Program-made: the position numbers and the translations under genes | Part shown: in pieces, positions 1 through 7,781 of the stretch | Numbering within the stretch: the first letter of the stretch is position 1 | How the letters are laid out: each line of letters begins with the position of its first letter | The notes under the pieces: model-generated | What the model was told of the DNA's origin: nothing | The model's database searches: none | What the model saw: only the letters and a program-made list of their open reading frames with translations | Assembly: GCA_027858215.1 (NCBI GenBank) | Contig: JAQIDD010000269.1 | Span: 1 to 19,859 of the forward strand | DNA from: Candidatus Delongbacteria bacterium | Lineage (GTDB): Bacteria > Bacteroidota > Bacteroidia > Bacteroidales > ML635J-15 | Direction: 5' to 3' | DNA: 19,859 nt

Positions 1-1
1 T

Positions 2-1630
2 GGTGGTGGTGGTGGTGGAAGCCAAATTTTTAACGTTGGAAAATCAAAAGCCCAGCTCTTTGACAAAGAAAAAAACATCAAGGTTGACTTCAGTGATGTT
101 GCAGGGTTGGAAGAAGCCAAAGTTGAGGTCATGGAAATTGTTGATTTTCTAAAAACCCCAAAACGATATACAGACCTTGGCGGGCAAATTCCTAAAGGGG
201 CACTGCTTGTCGGCTTGCCCGGCACAGGAAAAACCCTGCTTGCACGCGCTGTAGCCGGGGAAGCTAATGTACCTTTTTATTCCATGTCAGGCAGTGACTT
301 TGTCGAAATGTTTGTTGGTGTGGGCGCTTCACGCGTCAGAGACCTTTTTAAACAAGCCAAGGAAAAAGCCCCATGCATTGTTTTTATTGATGAAATAGAT
401 GCCATCGGACGTGCCAGAGGACGTAATTCCAACATGGGATCCAACGATGAACGTGAAAACACGCTGAACCAGTTATTAACAGAAATGGATGGTTTTGATA
501 CCAATTCTGGTGTAATTATTCTTGCCGCTACCAATCGTGCAGATATGCTTGATAAAGCTTTGCTTCGTGCTGGCCGTTTCGACAGGCAAATTCATGTTGA
601 CCTTCCTGATCTGAACGAAAGAGCTGAAATTTTTAAAGTACACACAAAAAAACTAAAATTATCAAAAGATGTGGATATCAATTTACTGGCTAAACAAACA
701 CCCGGATTTTCGGGAGCAGATATTGCCAATGTGTGTAATGAATCAGCGTTGATTGCAGCACGAAACAACAAAAAATCCATTGAAAGGGAAGATTTTCTGT
801 CTGCTGTTGATCGCATTATTGGCGGGCTGGAAAGAAAAAATAAAATTATCACCGAAAAAGAAAAACGCACCATTGCATATCATGAAGCCGGACATGCCAC
901 AGTGAGCTGGTTGCTTGAACATGCAAGTCCATTACATAAAGTAACCATTATTCCTCGTGGACGTTCACTCGGCGCAGCCTGGTACCTGCCTGAGGAAAGA
1001 CAAATCACAACCACCGAACAAATGCTGGATGAAATGTGCGCAGCCCTTGGAGGAAGAGCATCTGAAGAAGTTATGTTCAATCATGTTTCTACAGGAGCCC
1101 TTAACGATCTTGAAAAAGTAACAAAGCAATCCAATGCTATGGTTACATACTTTGGCATGAGCGAAAAGCTTGGTAACTTGTCTTATTATGATTCATCCGA
1201 ACAGGCCGGGTATAATTTTACAAAACCATACAGCGAAGAAACAGCAAAACTCATTGACAATGAAGTCAGAAACATTATTGAGAAACAATACGCCCGGGCA
1301 AAGGAAGTGTTACGTAAAAACCTCGATGGTTTAAAAAAGCTTGCTGAAAAATTACTTGATGAAGAAGTTATTTTTAGTGATGACCTGGAAAAAATCTTTG
1401 GAAAAAAAAGCATTCCCGAAGAAGAGCAAAAACTGGTAAAAGAAATGGCTAAAAAAAATAATAAAAGCAAAGGTAAAAATACAGAACCTACTGGCTCCAG
1501 GGAAAAAGAGAATAAACAAAGTGGATCGAAAACACCCGGGGAAACAGCATCTAAATCTAAATCATCATCTAAATCCGGGAAAACAACAAAATCAACCGAT
1601 AATAACAAAAAGAACACTTCAAAATCATGA
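2..1630 (+). CDS. ftsH: ATP-dependent zinc metalloprotease FtsH (5'-truncated by window edge)
   Basis: Membrane-anchored AAA+ protease that unfolds and degrades misassembled membrane proteins and selected soluble substrates. The reading frame is open from base 2, so the N-terminal membrane segments and start codon lie upstream; 542 residues are visible. It opens with a GGT-repeat-encoded polyglycine linker (bases 2-19). Walker A reads GLPGTGKT (partial-protein residues 71-78; the family usually has GPPGTGKT). Walker B is IVFIDEID (126-133), the second region of homology contains ATNRADMLDKALLRAGRFDR, and the zinc site is HEAGH (294-298) with the third ligand Asp in ALNDLEK (about 369). The last ~60 residues are a Lys/Ser/Thr/Asn-rich, probably disordered tail. 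The stop codon overlaps the next start as ATGA. The first in-window start-like codon (TTG at 107) lies inside the AAA domain and is not the true start. Confidence 0.97.
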   Translation, partial: GGGGGGSQIFNVGKSKAQLFDKEKNIKVDFSDVAGLEEAKVEVMEIVDFLKTPKRYTDLGGQIPKGALLVGLPGTGKTLLARAVAGEANVPFYSMSGSDFVEMFVGVGASRVRDLFKQAKEKAPCIVFIDEIDAIGRARGRNSNMGSNDERENTLNQLLTEMDGFDTNSGVIILAATNRADMLDKALLRAGRFDRQIHVDLPDLNERAEIFKVHTKKLKLSKDVDINLLAKQTPGFSGADIANVCNESALIAARNNKKSIEREDFLSAVDRIIGGLERKNKIITEKEKRTIAYHEAGHATVSWLLEHASPLHKVTIIPRGRSLGAAWYLPEERQITTTEQMLDEMCAALGGRASEEVMFNHVSTGALNDLEKVTKQSNAMVTYFGMSEKLGNLSYYDSSEQAGYNFTKPYSEETAKLIDNEVRNIIEKQYARAKEVLRKNLDGLKKLAEKLLDEEVIFSDDLEKIFGKKSIPEEEQKLVKEMAKKNNKSKGKNTEPTGSREKENKQSGSKTPGETASKSKSSSKSGKTTKSTDNNKKNTSKS

Positions 1631-1851
1631 CACAAGATCAGGAATGGACAGTTGTGTTTTCTACCGGGAAAACCCACCTGGCCGCGATGGCTGAACAACA
1701 CCTGCAAAACGCAGGCATCCCGGCTATTCAAATGAATAAAAAAGACAGTTCATATTTGTTTGGACAAATTGATGTGATGGTAGAAAATAGTTTTGTAAAC
1801 GAAGCCCTGGAATTGATAAATCAATTTAAAAAAGACCTTGAAATTGAATAA
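1627..1851 (+). CDS. Small DUF2007-like protein between ftsH and cdsA
   Basis: A 74-residue soluble protein that resembles the DUF2007 group (small alpha/beta, GlnB-like fold, proposed to be signal-transducing). The pattern seen is an N-terminal beta strand (WTVVFSTGK), a helix containing AEQHLQNAGIPAIQMNKKDS, a second strand region (FGQIDVMVENSFVNEA) and a C-terminal helix ending in Lys/Glu-rich residues. The LLxxxGIxAxxxNxxD-like centre followed by a strand and an amphipathic helix is typical of that family. There is no signal peptide or membrane segment. Its ATG overlaps the ftsH stop by 4 nt, and its own 3' end overlaps cdsA by 14 nt, so translation is probably coupled through all three genes. 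Family membership is by recognition of the pattern; the molecular role is unknown. Confidence 0.8.
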   Translation: MTQDQEWTVVFSTGKTHLAAMAEQHLQNAGIPAIQMNKKDSSYLFGQIDVMVENSFVNEALELINQFKKDLEIE

Positions 1852-2695
1852 TCTGTTTACACGAAGCATAAGTGGGCTGATCTTTGTTGCATTGATGATT
1901 ATCGCGCTGGTATCAGCATGGTATGTCTGGGCTGCTCTTATGCTTATTGTTGGTTTTTTTGTAAGCCTGGAATTTGCCCGGCTGTTGCAAAAGTCAGGCC
2001 TTGCTGTGTTTCCTTTTGTAGCCGCTGCATGTACACCTTTTTTTGTGGCATTTGTTTTCCTTTTCCTGGCATTGGATAAAATACATTTCATCTTATGGAT
2101 TGTGCTGGCGATTCCTTTTGTCTTATTATTCATCACAGCAGCACTAAAACCCAATGGCAAAAAATCCATCCTGCCTGGGTTTATGTCAGCAAGCTACGTA
2201 GCATTTCCCCTTTCCATGACAGCATTGTTGCTTTGGGTTCCAACACAGATTCCTTTTGTTAAAACGGATTTTGCCCTTTTCCATCACAATTACCATCCTG
2301 AATTCTTATTGTCGGCACTCATCCTTATCTGGGTTTTTGACAGCTTTGCATATTTAACAGGTAGCTTATTTGGCAAACATAAAATGGCTCCCCACATTTC
2401 ACCAGGCAAAACATGGGAAGGGTTTTTTGGGGGTGTGATATTTTTGTTTCCTGCGGTATGGTTCTTAAACCGTACGTGGGATTTACTCACAAACCCACAA
2501 TGGCTGGGTGTGATCATTATCGTTGCTGTCTTTGGAACGTTTGGTGACCTGTTAATCAGCCAACTCAAACGCATGGCAGGTGAAAAAAACAGTGGTAATC
2601 TAATCCCCGGCCATGGTGGCATACTGGATCGCCTGGATTCCTTGTTGATGATCATTCCGTTCCTGACATTGTATGCCATTATTATTGTTCTTTAG
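1838..2695 (+). CDS. cdsA: Phosphatidate cytidylyltransferase (CDP-diacylglycerol synthase)
   Basis: Makes CDP-diacylglycerol from CTP and phosphatidic acid, the branch point to phosphatidylethanolamine and anionic phospholipids; an inner-membrane enzyme. The 285 residues form about eight hydrophobic segments. Family landmarks are SPGKTWEG (188-195), FDSFAYLTG (167-175) and the C-terminal signature beginning SQLKR (241-245) and continuing to PGHGGILDRLD (257-267). In that signature the usual Lys-Asp pair is Lys-Asn (K250-N251, codon AAC at 2588-2590), which is unusual. The start is a non-ATG codon: TTG at 1838 gives the expected short charged N-terminus (MKLNNLFTR) before the first membrane segment. 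TTG at 1844 is an alternative, and the first in-frame ATG falls inside that segment at residue 20. The gene overlaps its upstream neighbour by 14 nt. Confidence 0.95.
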   Translation: MKLNNLFTRSISGLIFVALMIIALVSAWYVWAALMLIVGFFVSLEFARLLQKSGLAVFPFVAAACTPFFVAFVFLFLALDKIHFILWIVLAIPFVLLFITAALKPNGKKSILPGFMSASYVAFPLSMTALLLWVPTQIPFVKTDFALFHHNYHPEFLLSALILIWVFDSFAYLTGSLFGKHKMAPHISPGKTWEGFFGGVIFLFPAVWFLNRTWDLLTNPQWLGVIIIVAVFGTFGDLLISQLKRMAGEKNSGNLIPGHGGILDRLDSLLMIIPFLTLYAIIIVL

Positions 2696-2712
2696 CATCC
2701 ACCCTCCCTACT

Positions 2713-2739
2713 TTTTCTAAAGTTTAGAACTTTAGAAAA
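2713..2739. repeat. Perfect inverted repeat (12-bp arms, 3-nt loop)
   Basis: The arms are TTTTCTAAAGTT (2713-2724) and AACTTTAGAAAA (2728-2739) around a TAG loop. Pairing can extend outward through a T-G wobble, a C-G and an A-T pair (2710-2742). It lies 18 nt past the cdsA stop and about 65 nt before the asnS start. It is not a classical rho-independent terminator: the stem ends in A's rather than being followed by a U-run on the plus strand, and there is no U-run beyond it on the minus strand. It could be a REP-like dispersed palindrome, an mRNA 3'-end stabiliser or a protein-binding site. Confidence 0.85.
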
Positions 2740-2775
2740 GGTTGAAAGGCAGGTAGGTTGGATGTCAATAAATGT

Positions 2776-2783
2776 TATTTTTG
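2776..2783 (+). promoter_or_regulatory. Candidate Bacteroidota -7 element for asnS
   Basis: TATTTTTG is an exact match to TAnnTTTG. The start of transcription would fall near 2790, leaving a leader of about 16 nt before the ATG at 2806. No convincing -33 TTG was found at 19-21 nt upstream. If real, it excludes the in-frame TTG at 2758 as the asnS start. Confidence 0.5.
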
Positions 2784-2805
2784 TGACAAATTAAAAACAG
2801 ACCTG

Positions 2806-4248
2806 ATGAAACGCACAAAAATCAAAGACGCATTGTCTATGTCCGGTGACAACCGTAAAATTTTGATAATGGGCTGGGTACGCAATAAAAGAGCCAGTAA
2901 AAACCTTGCATTTCTTGCTGTAAACGATGGATCTTGTCTTCATCATCTTCAAGTGGTTATTGATTTTGACCATTTTGACAATCACATTCTTGATGATGTA
3001 CACACCGGAGCCTCAGTAGCCGTTGAAGGTAAGTTATCCACATCACAGGGCACAGGGCAAAACGTGGAATTGCAGGCAGAAGATTTCAGGCTACTCGGAA
3101 AAGCAGACCCCAATGAATATCCATTGCAGCCCAAAAGGCACAGTCTCGAATTTTTGCGTGAAATTGCCCACCTGCGTTTCCGTACCAATTTGTTCGGGGC
3201 TGTTACCCGTGTCCGTCATGCCATGATATTTGCCGTGCACAAATTTTTTAATGACAAAGGGTTTTACAACATACATTCACCCATCATCACAGGATCTGAT
3301 GCTGAAGGAGCGGGGGAAATGTTCCAGGTAACAACACTGGATTTGAACAAGCCACCAAAAACAAAAGACGGGGTCATTGACTATTCCAAAGATTTTTTCG
3401 GCAAACAAACTAACCTCACGGTGAGTGGACAGCTCGAAGCTGAACTTGCAGCACTTGCCATGAGCGAAGTATATACGTTCGGGCCCACGTTCAGGGCTGA
3501 AAATTCAAACACCGTCAGGCATCTGGCTGAATTTTGGATGATTGAACCCGAAATGGCTTTTTATGATATTAATGATAACATGGATCTGGCAGAAGAAATG
3601 CTAAAGTACCTTGTACGCTATGCACTGGATAACTGTATTGATGATTTGAAATTCCTCGAACAACGCAGAACAAATGAAGAAAAACAAAAACCACAGAATG
3701 AACGCTCAGCCATGAGTTTGCTGGAAAGGTTGGAATTTGTGGTTGCAAGTGACTTCAAACGAATAACGTACACAGAAGCCATTGATATTCTGATCGAATC
3801 AAAACCCAACAAAAAGAAAAAATTCAATTATCCGGTTGAAAGCTGGGGAACAGATTTACAATCTGAACACGAGCGTTTCCTTGTAGAAAAACATTTCAAA
3901 ACCCCAGTGATCATTACTGATTATCCCAAAGACATCAAAGCATTTTACATGAAAATGAACGAGGATAACAAAACAGTAAGGGCAATGGATGTGTTGTTTC
4001 CACAAATAGGCGAGATCATCGGAGGATCACAGCGGGAAGAAAATTATGATATGCTCACAAAGCGCATGAAAGATATGGATGTACCGGAAAAAGAAATGTG
4101 GTGGTTCCTGGAAACCCGTAAATTCGGAACGGTTCCCCACAGTGGGTATGGGCTTGGCTTTGAGCGTCTTTTGCTTTTTGTCACCGGCCTGAATAACATC
4201 CGTGACGTCATACCTTTTCCCCGCACACCTAAAAATGCAGAATTTTAA
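2806..4248 (+). CDS. asnS: Asparaginyl-tRNA synthetase
   Basis: Cytoplasmic class IIb aminoacyl-tRNA synthetase that charges tRNA-Asn with asparagine. The 480 residues begin with an OB-fold anticodon-binding domain (starting KRTKIKDAL, with GWVRNKRASKNLAFLAVNDG), followed by the catalytic core. Motif 2 contains FRAEN and RHLAEFWMIEPEMAF, the AsnRS/AspRS family loop reads GEIIGGSQREENYDML, and motif 3 is GYGLGFERLLLFVTGLNNIR, followed by the terminal PFPRTP. The length is close to the usual ~465. ATG 2806 was chosen because it begins exactly at the conserved N-terminus; the in-frame TTG at 2758 would add 16 unconserved residues and precede a candidate promoter. rpoN follows after 59 nt; an asnS-rpoN pair is common in Bacteroidota. 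Confidence 0.96.
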   Translation: MKRTKIKDALSMSGDNRKILIMGWVRNKRASKNLAFLAVNDGSCLHHLQVVIDFDHFDNHILDDVHTGASVAVEGKLSTSQGTGQNVELQAEDFRLLGKADPNEYPLQPKRHSLEFLREIAHLRFRTNLFGAVTRVRHAMIFAVHKFFNDKGFYNIHSPIITGSDAEGAGEMFQVTTLDLNKPPKTKDGVIDYSKDFFGKQTNLTVSGQLEAELAALAMSEVYTFGPTFRAENSNTVRHLAEFWMIEPEMAFYDINDNMDLAEEMLKYLVRYALDNCIDDLKFLEQRRTNEEKQKPQNERSAMSLLERLEFVVASDFKRITYTEAIDILIESKPNKKKKFNYPVESWGTDLQSEHERFLVEKHFKTPVIITDYPKDIKAFYMKMNEDNKTVRAMDVLFPQIGEIIGGSQREENYDMLTKRMKDMDVPEKEMWWFLETRKFGTVPHSGYGLGFERLLLFVTGLNNIRDVIPFPRTPKNAEF

Positions 4249-4307
4249 AAAGATTGGCTGATTCTAAAATATTTTGTATGTTGTCAATGAGATTATAAAA
4301 TGAAGTT

Positions 4308-5744
4308 ATGTTAAATCAGAGATTGCAGCAGAAATTACAACAAAAGCTTTCTCCGCAACAAATTCAGATGATCAAGTTGCTGGAACTGCCTGGTTTGCAG
4401 TTGCAACAACGGGTAGAAAAAGAACTGGAAGAAAATCCGGCACTTGAAGAAGGAAATGAAAGCAATGAAGCGGAATCCATCGAGGCTACTGAACAGGAAA
4501 GCCAGGCCGATGAAGAGTTCAGCCTGGATGATTACGTCGCTGACGATGACATACCCGATTATAAGTTAACTGCCCACAATTACAGCAAAGATGATGAAGC
4601 CAAAGACATTCCGGTTTCCGATGGTCAAAGTTTTCTTGACAACCTGCGTGCCCAGCTTTCATTAAAAGACATTGATGATGAAACATACATTCAGGCTAAT
4701 TATCTATTGGGAAGCCTGGATGAAAACGGGTACCTGCGGCGTGAACTGGATTCTATTGTCGATGATCTGGCTTTCTCACAAAATGTGATCATTGAAAAAG
4801 ATGAACTTGAAAAAGCCCTCAAGGTTGCTCAAAGCCTGGATCCCCCTGGTGTTGGAGCCAGAAGCTTGCAGGAATGCCTTTTGATCCAACTCAGGCGGAA
4901 AGAAATTCAAACCCCGCTGACGGAACTGGCTATAAAAATAATTGAAACCCAATTCGAGGCATTTACAAAGAAGCATTATTCAAAAATCATAGACAAGTTA
5001 AAAATTGACGAAGAAGCACTCAAAGACACCATTGGTATTATCCGGAAACTCAATCCAAAACCAGGAGTCTCAGGATCAGGAAGTCGATCATTGCAAACTA
5101 TCCTACCGGATTTCATTGTCAACATAAAAAATGGAGAGATTGAAATCAGCCTGACTTCCCGTAATGCCCCGGAATTGCATGTCAGTCAAACATACTCTGA
5201 CATGATCCGAGGCTATAAACAAAACAAAAAACGGACGAAAAAGGATAAAGAGGCCATGATGTTTGTCAAACAAAAACTGGACGCTGCCAAATGGTTTATT
5301 GATGCCATTAAACAAAGGCAAAACACGTTGCTGTTAACGATGGAGGCCATTGTAAAACATCAGTACCGTTTTTTCATTGAAGGCGATGAGTCTGCACTAA
5401 AACCCATGATCCTTAAAGACATTGCAGACAGCACAGGCCTTGATATATCTACCATTTCGAGGGTTGCCAACAGTAAATTTGTGCAAACACCATATGGCAA
5501 TTACCTGCTAAAATATTTCTTTTCCGAATCCATTGCCAAAGAAAATGGGGAAGAGGTTTCCACCCGCGAAGTGAAAAATATATTGCTTGATCTGATTGCA
5601 AATGAAGACAAACAAAAACCACTTACCGATGAAAAACTGGCTGAATTACTTAAGCAAAAAGGATATAAAATTGCCAGACGTACCATAGCTAAATACCGGG
5701 AACAGCTCAATATTCCCGTTGGGCGACTGAGAAAAGAACTCTGA
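4308..5744 (+). CDS. rpoN: RNA polymerase sigma-54 factor
   Basis: Alternative sigma factor that directs RNA polymerase to -24/-12 promoters and needs an ATP-dependent enhancer-binding activator. The 478 residues show the full architecture. A Gln/Leu-rich activator-interaction region I begins MLNQRLQQKLQQKLSPQQIQ. An acidic region II spans about residues 48-110, followed by a core-binding domain to about residue 310. A helix-turn-helix region follows (ILKDIADSTGLDISTISRVAN), and the RpoN box is ARRTIAKYR (456-464), near-identical to the canonical ARRTVAKYR. Nothing is missing. No enhancer-binding activator is encoded in the window. The 59-nt gap after asnS has only a near-match to a -7 box (TATTTTG, 4269-4275), so rpoN may be read through from asnS. 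The next gene starts 3 nt after the stop. Confidence 0.97.
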   Translation: MLNQRLQQKLQQKLSPQQIQMIKLLELPGLQLQQRVEKELEENPALEEGNESNEAESIEATEQESQADEEFSLDDYVADDDIPDYKLTAHNYSKDDEAKDIPVSDGQSFLDNLRAQLSLKDIDDETYIQANYLLGSLDENGYLRRELDSIVDDLAFSQNVIIEKDELEKALKVAQSLDPPGVGARSLQECLLIQLRRKEIQTPLTELAIKIIETQFEAFTKKHYSKIIDKLKIDEEALKDTIGIIRKLNPKPGVSGSGSRSLQTILPDFIVNIKNGEIEISLTSRNAPELHVSQTYSDMIRGYKQNKKRTKKDKEAMMFVKQKLDAAKWFIDAIKQRQNTLLLTMEAIVKHQYRFFIEGDESALKPMILKDIADSTGLDISTISRVANSKFVQTPYGNYLLKYFFSESIAKENGEEVSTREVKNILLDLIANEDKQKPLTDEKLAELLKQKGYKIARRTIAKYREQLNIPVGRLRKEL

Positions 5745-5746
5745 TT

Positions 5747-6358
5747 ATGAAAATGTTTTTACCCCGGTTTTTCAGCATTTTATTTCATCCCCTCCTTACT
5801 GTTTTTTATGCTGTCTTATTGATCTTTTACAGCGGGCATTACCTTTGGTTACTGGATTCTCAAATGTTTTATGCGCTTCTGATCATTTTCTTTGCGTTGA
5901 CATTTGTTTTACCACTAATTATAATTCCCTTCCTTTATTATCAGCAGTTTATTCCTGATTTGTTACTGAAAAAACGCGAAAGCCGTTTTTCCGTATACCT
6001 TAGTATTGCTATCCTTTATCTGGTCAGTTCCTTTCTGATATACAAATTTTCTTTTCCGTTGCTGTTAAAAAATATCATGATAATTAGCACAGCCATTGTA
6101 GTTATAATTACCATCACCAATAAAATTTATCACATCAGCACCCATGCTATTTCTGTTGGTGTGCTTACCGGCCTGTTGCTTTTTATGGGCATACAGTATA
6201 ATGTGCCTCTGAAAACAGAAATTATGATTTTATTCCTTGTCGGTGGTATTGTTTCCAGCTCAAGGCTTGCACTTGGCTACCATAAGCCCCATGAAATATA
6301 TACCGGGTTTACTGGCGGATTTGTCATCATGTTAGCCGGAATGTTTCTTTTGACATAA
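5747..6358 (+). CDS. PAP2-like polytopic membrane protein
   Basis: A 203-residue, very hydrophobic protein with about six membrane segments. The order of polar motifs resembles the PAP2 (lipid phosphatase/acid phosphatase) superfamily. A basic KKRESR cluster lies on a loop (75-80) and ISTHA (130-134) lies where PAP2 enzymes carry PSGH. SR-x5-H-x3-E (S172, R173, H179, E183) matches the third motif SR-x5-H-x3-D except for Glu in place of Asp. The canonical K-x6-RP is not intact, so it may be a divergent phosphatase or a non-catalytic relative. It starts 3 nt after rpoN and is probably cotranscribed with it. The substrate is unknown; isoprenoid or lipid phosphates are the family expectation. Assignment rests on motif spacing only. 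Confidence 0.7.
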   Translation: MKMFLPRFFSILFHPLLTVFYAVLLIFYSGHYLWLLDSQMFYALLIIFFALTFVLPLIIIPFLYYQQFIPDLLLKKRESRFSVYLSIAILYLVSSFLIYKFSFPLLLKNIMIISTAIVVIITITNKIYHISTHAISVGVLTGLLLFMGIQYNVPLKTEIMILFLVGGIVSSSRLALGYHKPHEIYTGFTGGFVIMLAGMFLLT

Positions 6359-6468
6359 GATAAGCTCAGTTTACACCGGATAATCCATTGCCATAAATGA
6401 TTCTGTTTCTGGTTTAACTGGTTTTGTTGTTTTGAGATGCGACTCTTTATCTATGTCAATTAATTGTT

Positions 6469-6476
6469 TAACTTTG
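6469..6476 (+). promoter_or_regulatory. Candidate Bacteroidota -7 element for purD
   Basis: TAACTTTG matches TAnnTTTG exactly, 29 nt before the purD ATG, which would give a leader of roughly 23 nt. The surrounding 147-nt gap (6359-6505) is AT-rich; no clear -33 TTG, riboswitch-like fold or terminator was recognised in it. Confidence 0.55.
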
Positions 6477-6505
6477 TGAGCGGTAAACCAATAGTTTAGT
6501 ACATT

Positions 6506-7771
6506 ATGAATGTTTTATTATTAGGGTCGGGTGGTCGCGAACATGCGTTGGCATATAAAATCAGCCAATCTCCAATGCTTAACAAATTATACATTTTGCC
6601 GGGCAATGCAGGCACTGAAAGCCTGGGGAAAAACCTCACCCTGCAAAGTGATTTTGCTACCATTGCACGTAAATGTATTGATTTTCGTATTGACATGGTT
6701 GTAGTAGGGCCGGAAGCAATGCTCGTAAAAGGAATTAAGGATTTCTTCCAACGTACAGTAAGCCTGAAACACATCAAAGTTGTCGGGCCGGATAAAGCCG
6801 CAGCCCAATTAGAAGGCAGTAAAGCGTTTGCTAAAAAATTCATGAACACTTACCATATTCCCACAGCCGGATATTTTGAGGTAAACAACAAAAACAAGGA
6901 TAAAGGCCTGCGTTTTCTGGATCAACAAAAGCCTCCTTTTGTTTTAAAAGCAGACGGCCTTGCCGCCGGCAAAGGGGTAATTATTTGTGATAACAAAGAA
7001 CAAGCTGCAGCCAGCCTCGAAGAAATGCTCAGTGGTAAATTTGGAAAAGCAGGAAAAACCGTACTGATCGAAGAATTTTTACAGGGCATCGAAATATCTG
7101 TTTTTATTCTTACCGATGGCAAATCATACGCAATGCTTCCCAATGCAAAAGATTACAAACGCATCGGCGAAAAAGATACCGGCCTCAACACAGGTGGAAT
7201 GGGAGCCGTATCGCCGGTCCCGTTTGCCAACAAAGCCCTTATGGATAAGATAATAGAACGTATTGTGGAACCTACTATTCAAGGCATAAAAGAAAACAAC
7301 ATGACATACGAAGGGGTTCTGTATTTTGGGCTGATGATTGTTGACAATGATCCCTATGTCATTGAATATAATGTCCGCATGGGAGATCCCGAGGCCGAAG
7401 TAGTAGTACCCCGCATAAAATCCGACCTGCTGGAACACCTCAATGCTGCATGCACAAATTCCCTTGATAAAGAAACCATAAAAATTGATCAGCGCACAGC
7501 AGCAACCGTGATACTGGCCTCAGGAGGATATCCTGAGAAATACGAAAAAGGAAAAATCATAACTGGCATTGACAATATAAAGAAAAGTATAGTTTTTCAG
7601 GCCGGAACCAAAAAAGAAAACAACAACATTGTTACCAACGGAGGACGTGTGATGGCATTGACTTCGTTTGGCAAAAATCTGAAAGAAGCCCTGAAACATT
7701 CTTATTCGGCAGCCAAAAAGATTGATTTTGATAAAAAATATTACAGGAAAGACATCGGTTTTGATCTTTGA
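6506..7771 (+). CDS. purD: Phosphoribosylamine-glycine ligase (GAR synthetase)
   Basis: Second step of purine synthesis: phosphoribosylamine + glycine + ATP gives GAR; a cytoplasmic ATP-grasp enzyme. The 421 residues have the usual length and domain order. The N-domain begins VLLLGSGGREHALAYKI (3-19) with GNAGT and VVVGPEAML. The ATP-grasp core has PFVLKADGLAAGKGV (144-158), IEEFLQGIEISVF and DYKRIGEKDTGLNTGGMG (216-233; most homologues have GPNTGGMG, here Leu replaces Pro). The signature YNVRMGDPEAEVVVPR lies near residues 285-300, and a C-terminal domain contains VILASGGYPEKYEKGK. It has its own candidate promoter and is followed after 10 nt by a membrane-protein gene. The enzyme that supplies its substrate is the PurF homologue at 13236. 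Confidence 0.97.
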   Translation: MNVLLLGSGGREHALAYKISQSPMLNKLYILPGNAGTESLGKNLTLQSDFATIARKCIDFRIDMVVVGPEAMLVKGIKDFFQRTVSLKHIKVVGPDKAAAQLEGSKAFAKKFMNTYHIPTAGYFEVNNKNKDKGLRFLDQQKPPFVLKADGLAAGKGVIICDNKEQAAASLEEMLSGKFGKAGKTVLIEEFLQGIEISVFILTDGKSYAMLPNAKDYKRIGEKDTGLNTGGMGAVSPVPFANKALMDKIIERIVEPTIQGIKENNMTYEGVLYFGLMIVDNDPYVIEYNVRMGDPEAEVVVPRIKSDLLEHLNAACTNSLDKETIKIDQRTAATVILASGGYPEKYEKGKIITGIDNIKKSIVFQAGTKKENNNIVTNGGRVMALTSFGKNLKEALKHSYSAAKKIDFDKKYYRKDIGFDL

Positions 7772-7781
7772 AAAATAATTT

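Noticed and set aside
1..18. GGT trinucleotide repeat as a mobile or regulatory repeat
   Set aside because: It encodes the polyglycine linker commonly found before the AAA domain in Bacteroidota FtsH.
1186..1731. Long minus-strand open frame opposite the ftsH 3' end
   Set aside because: It is antisense to the Lys/Ser-rich FtsH tail; its Ser/Phe/Leu/Asp-rich composition is the mirror of that tail and it has no recognisable domain.
2713..2745. Rho-independent terminator after cdsA
   Set aside because: The stem is AT-rich and no U-run follows it on either strand.
2758..2805. TTG at 2758 as the asnS start
   Set aside because: It adds residues with no family match and precedes a candidate -7 box; ATG 2806 begins at the conserved AsnRS N-terminus.
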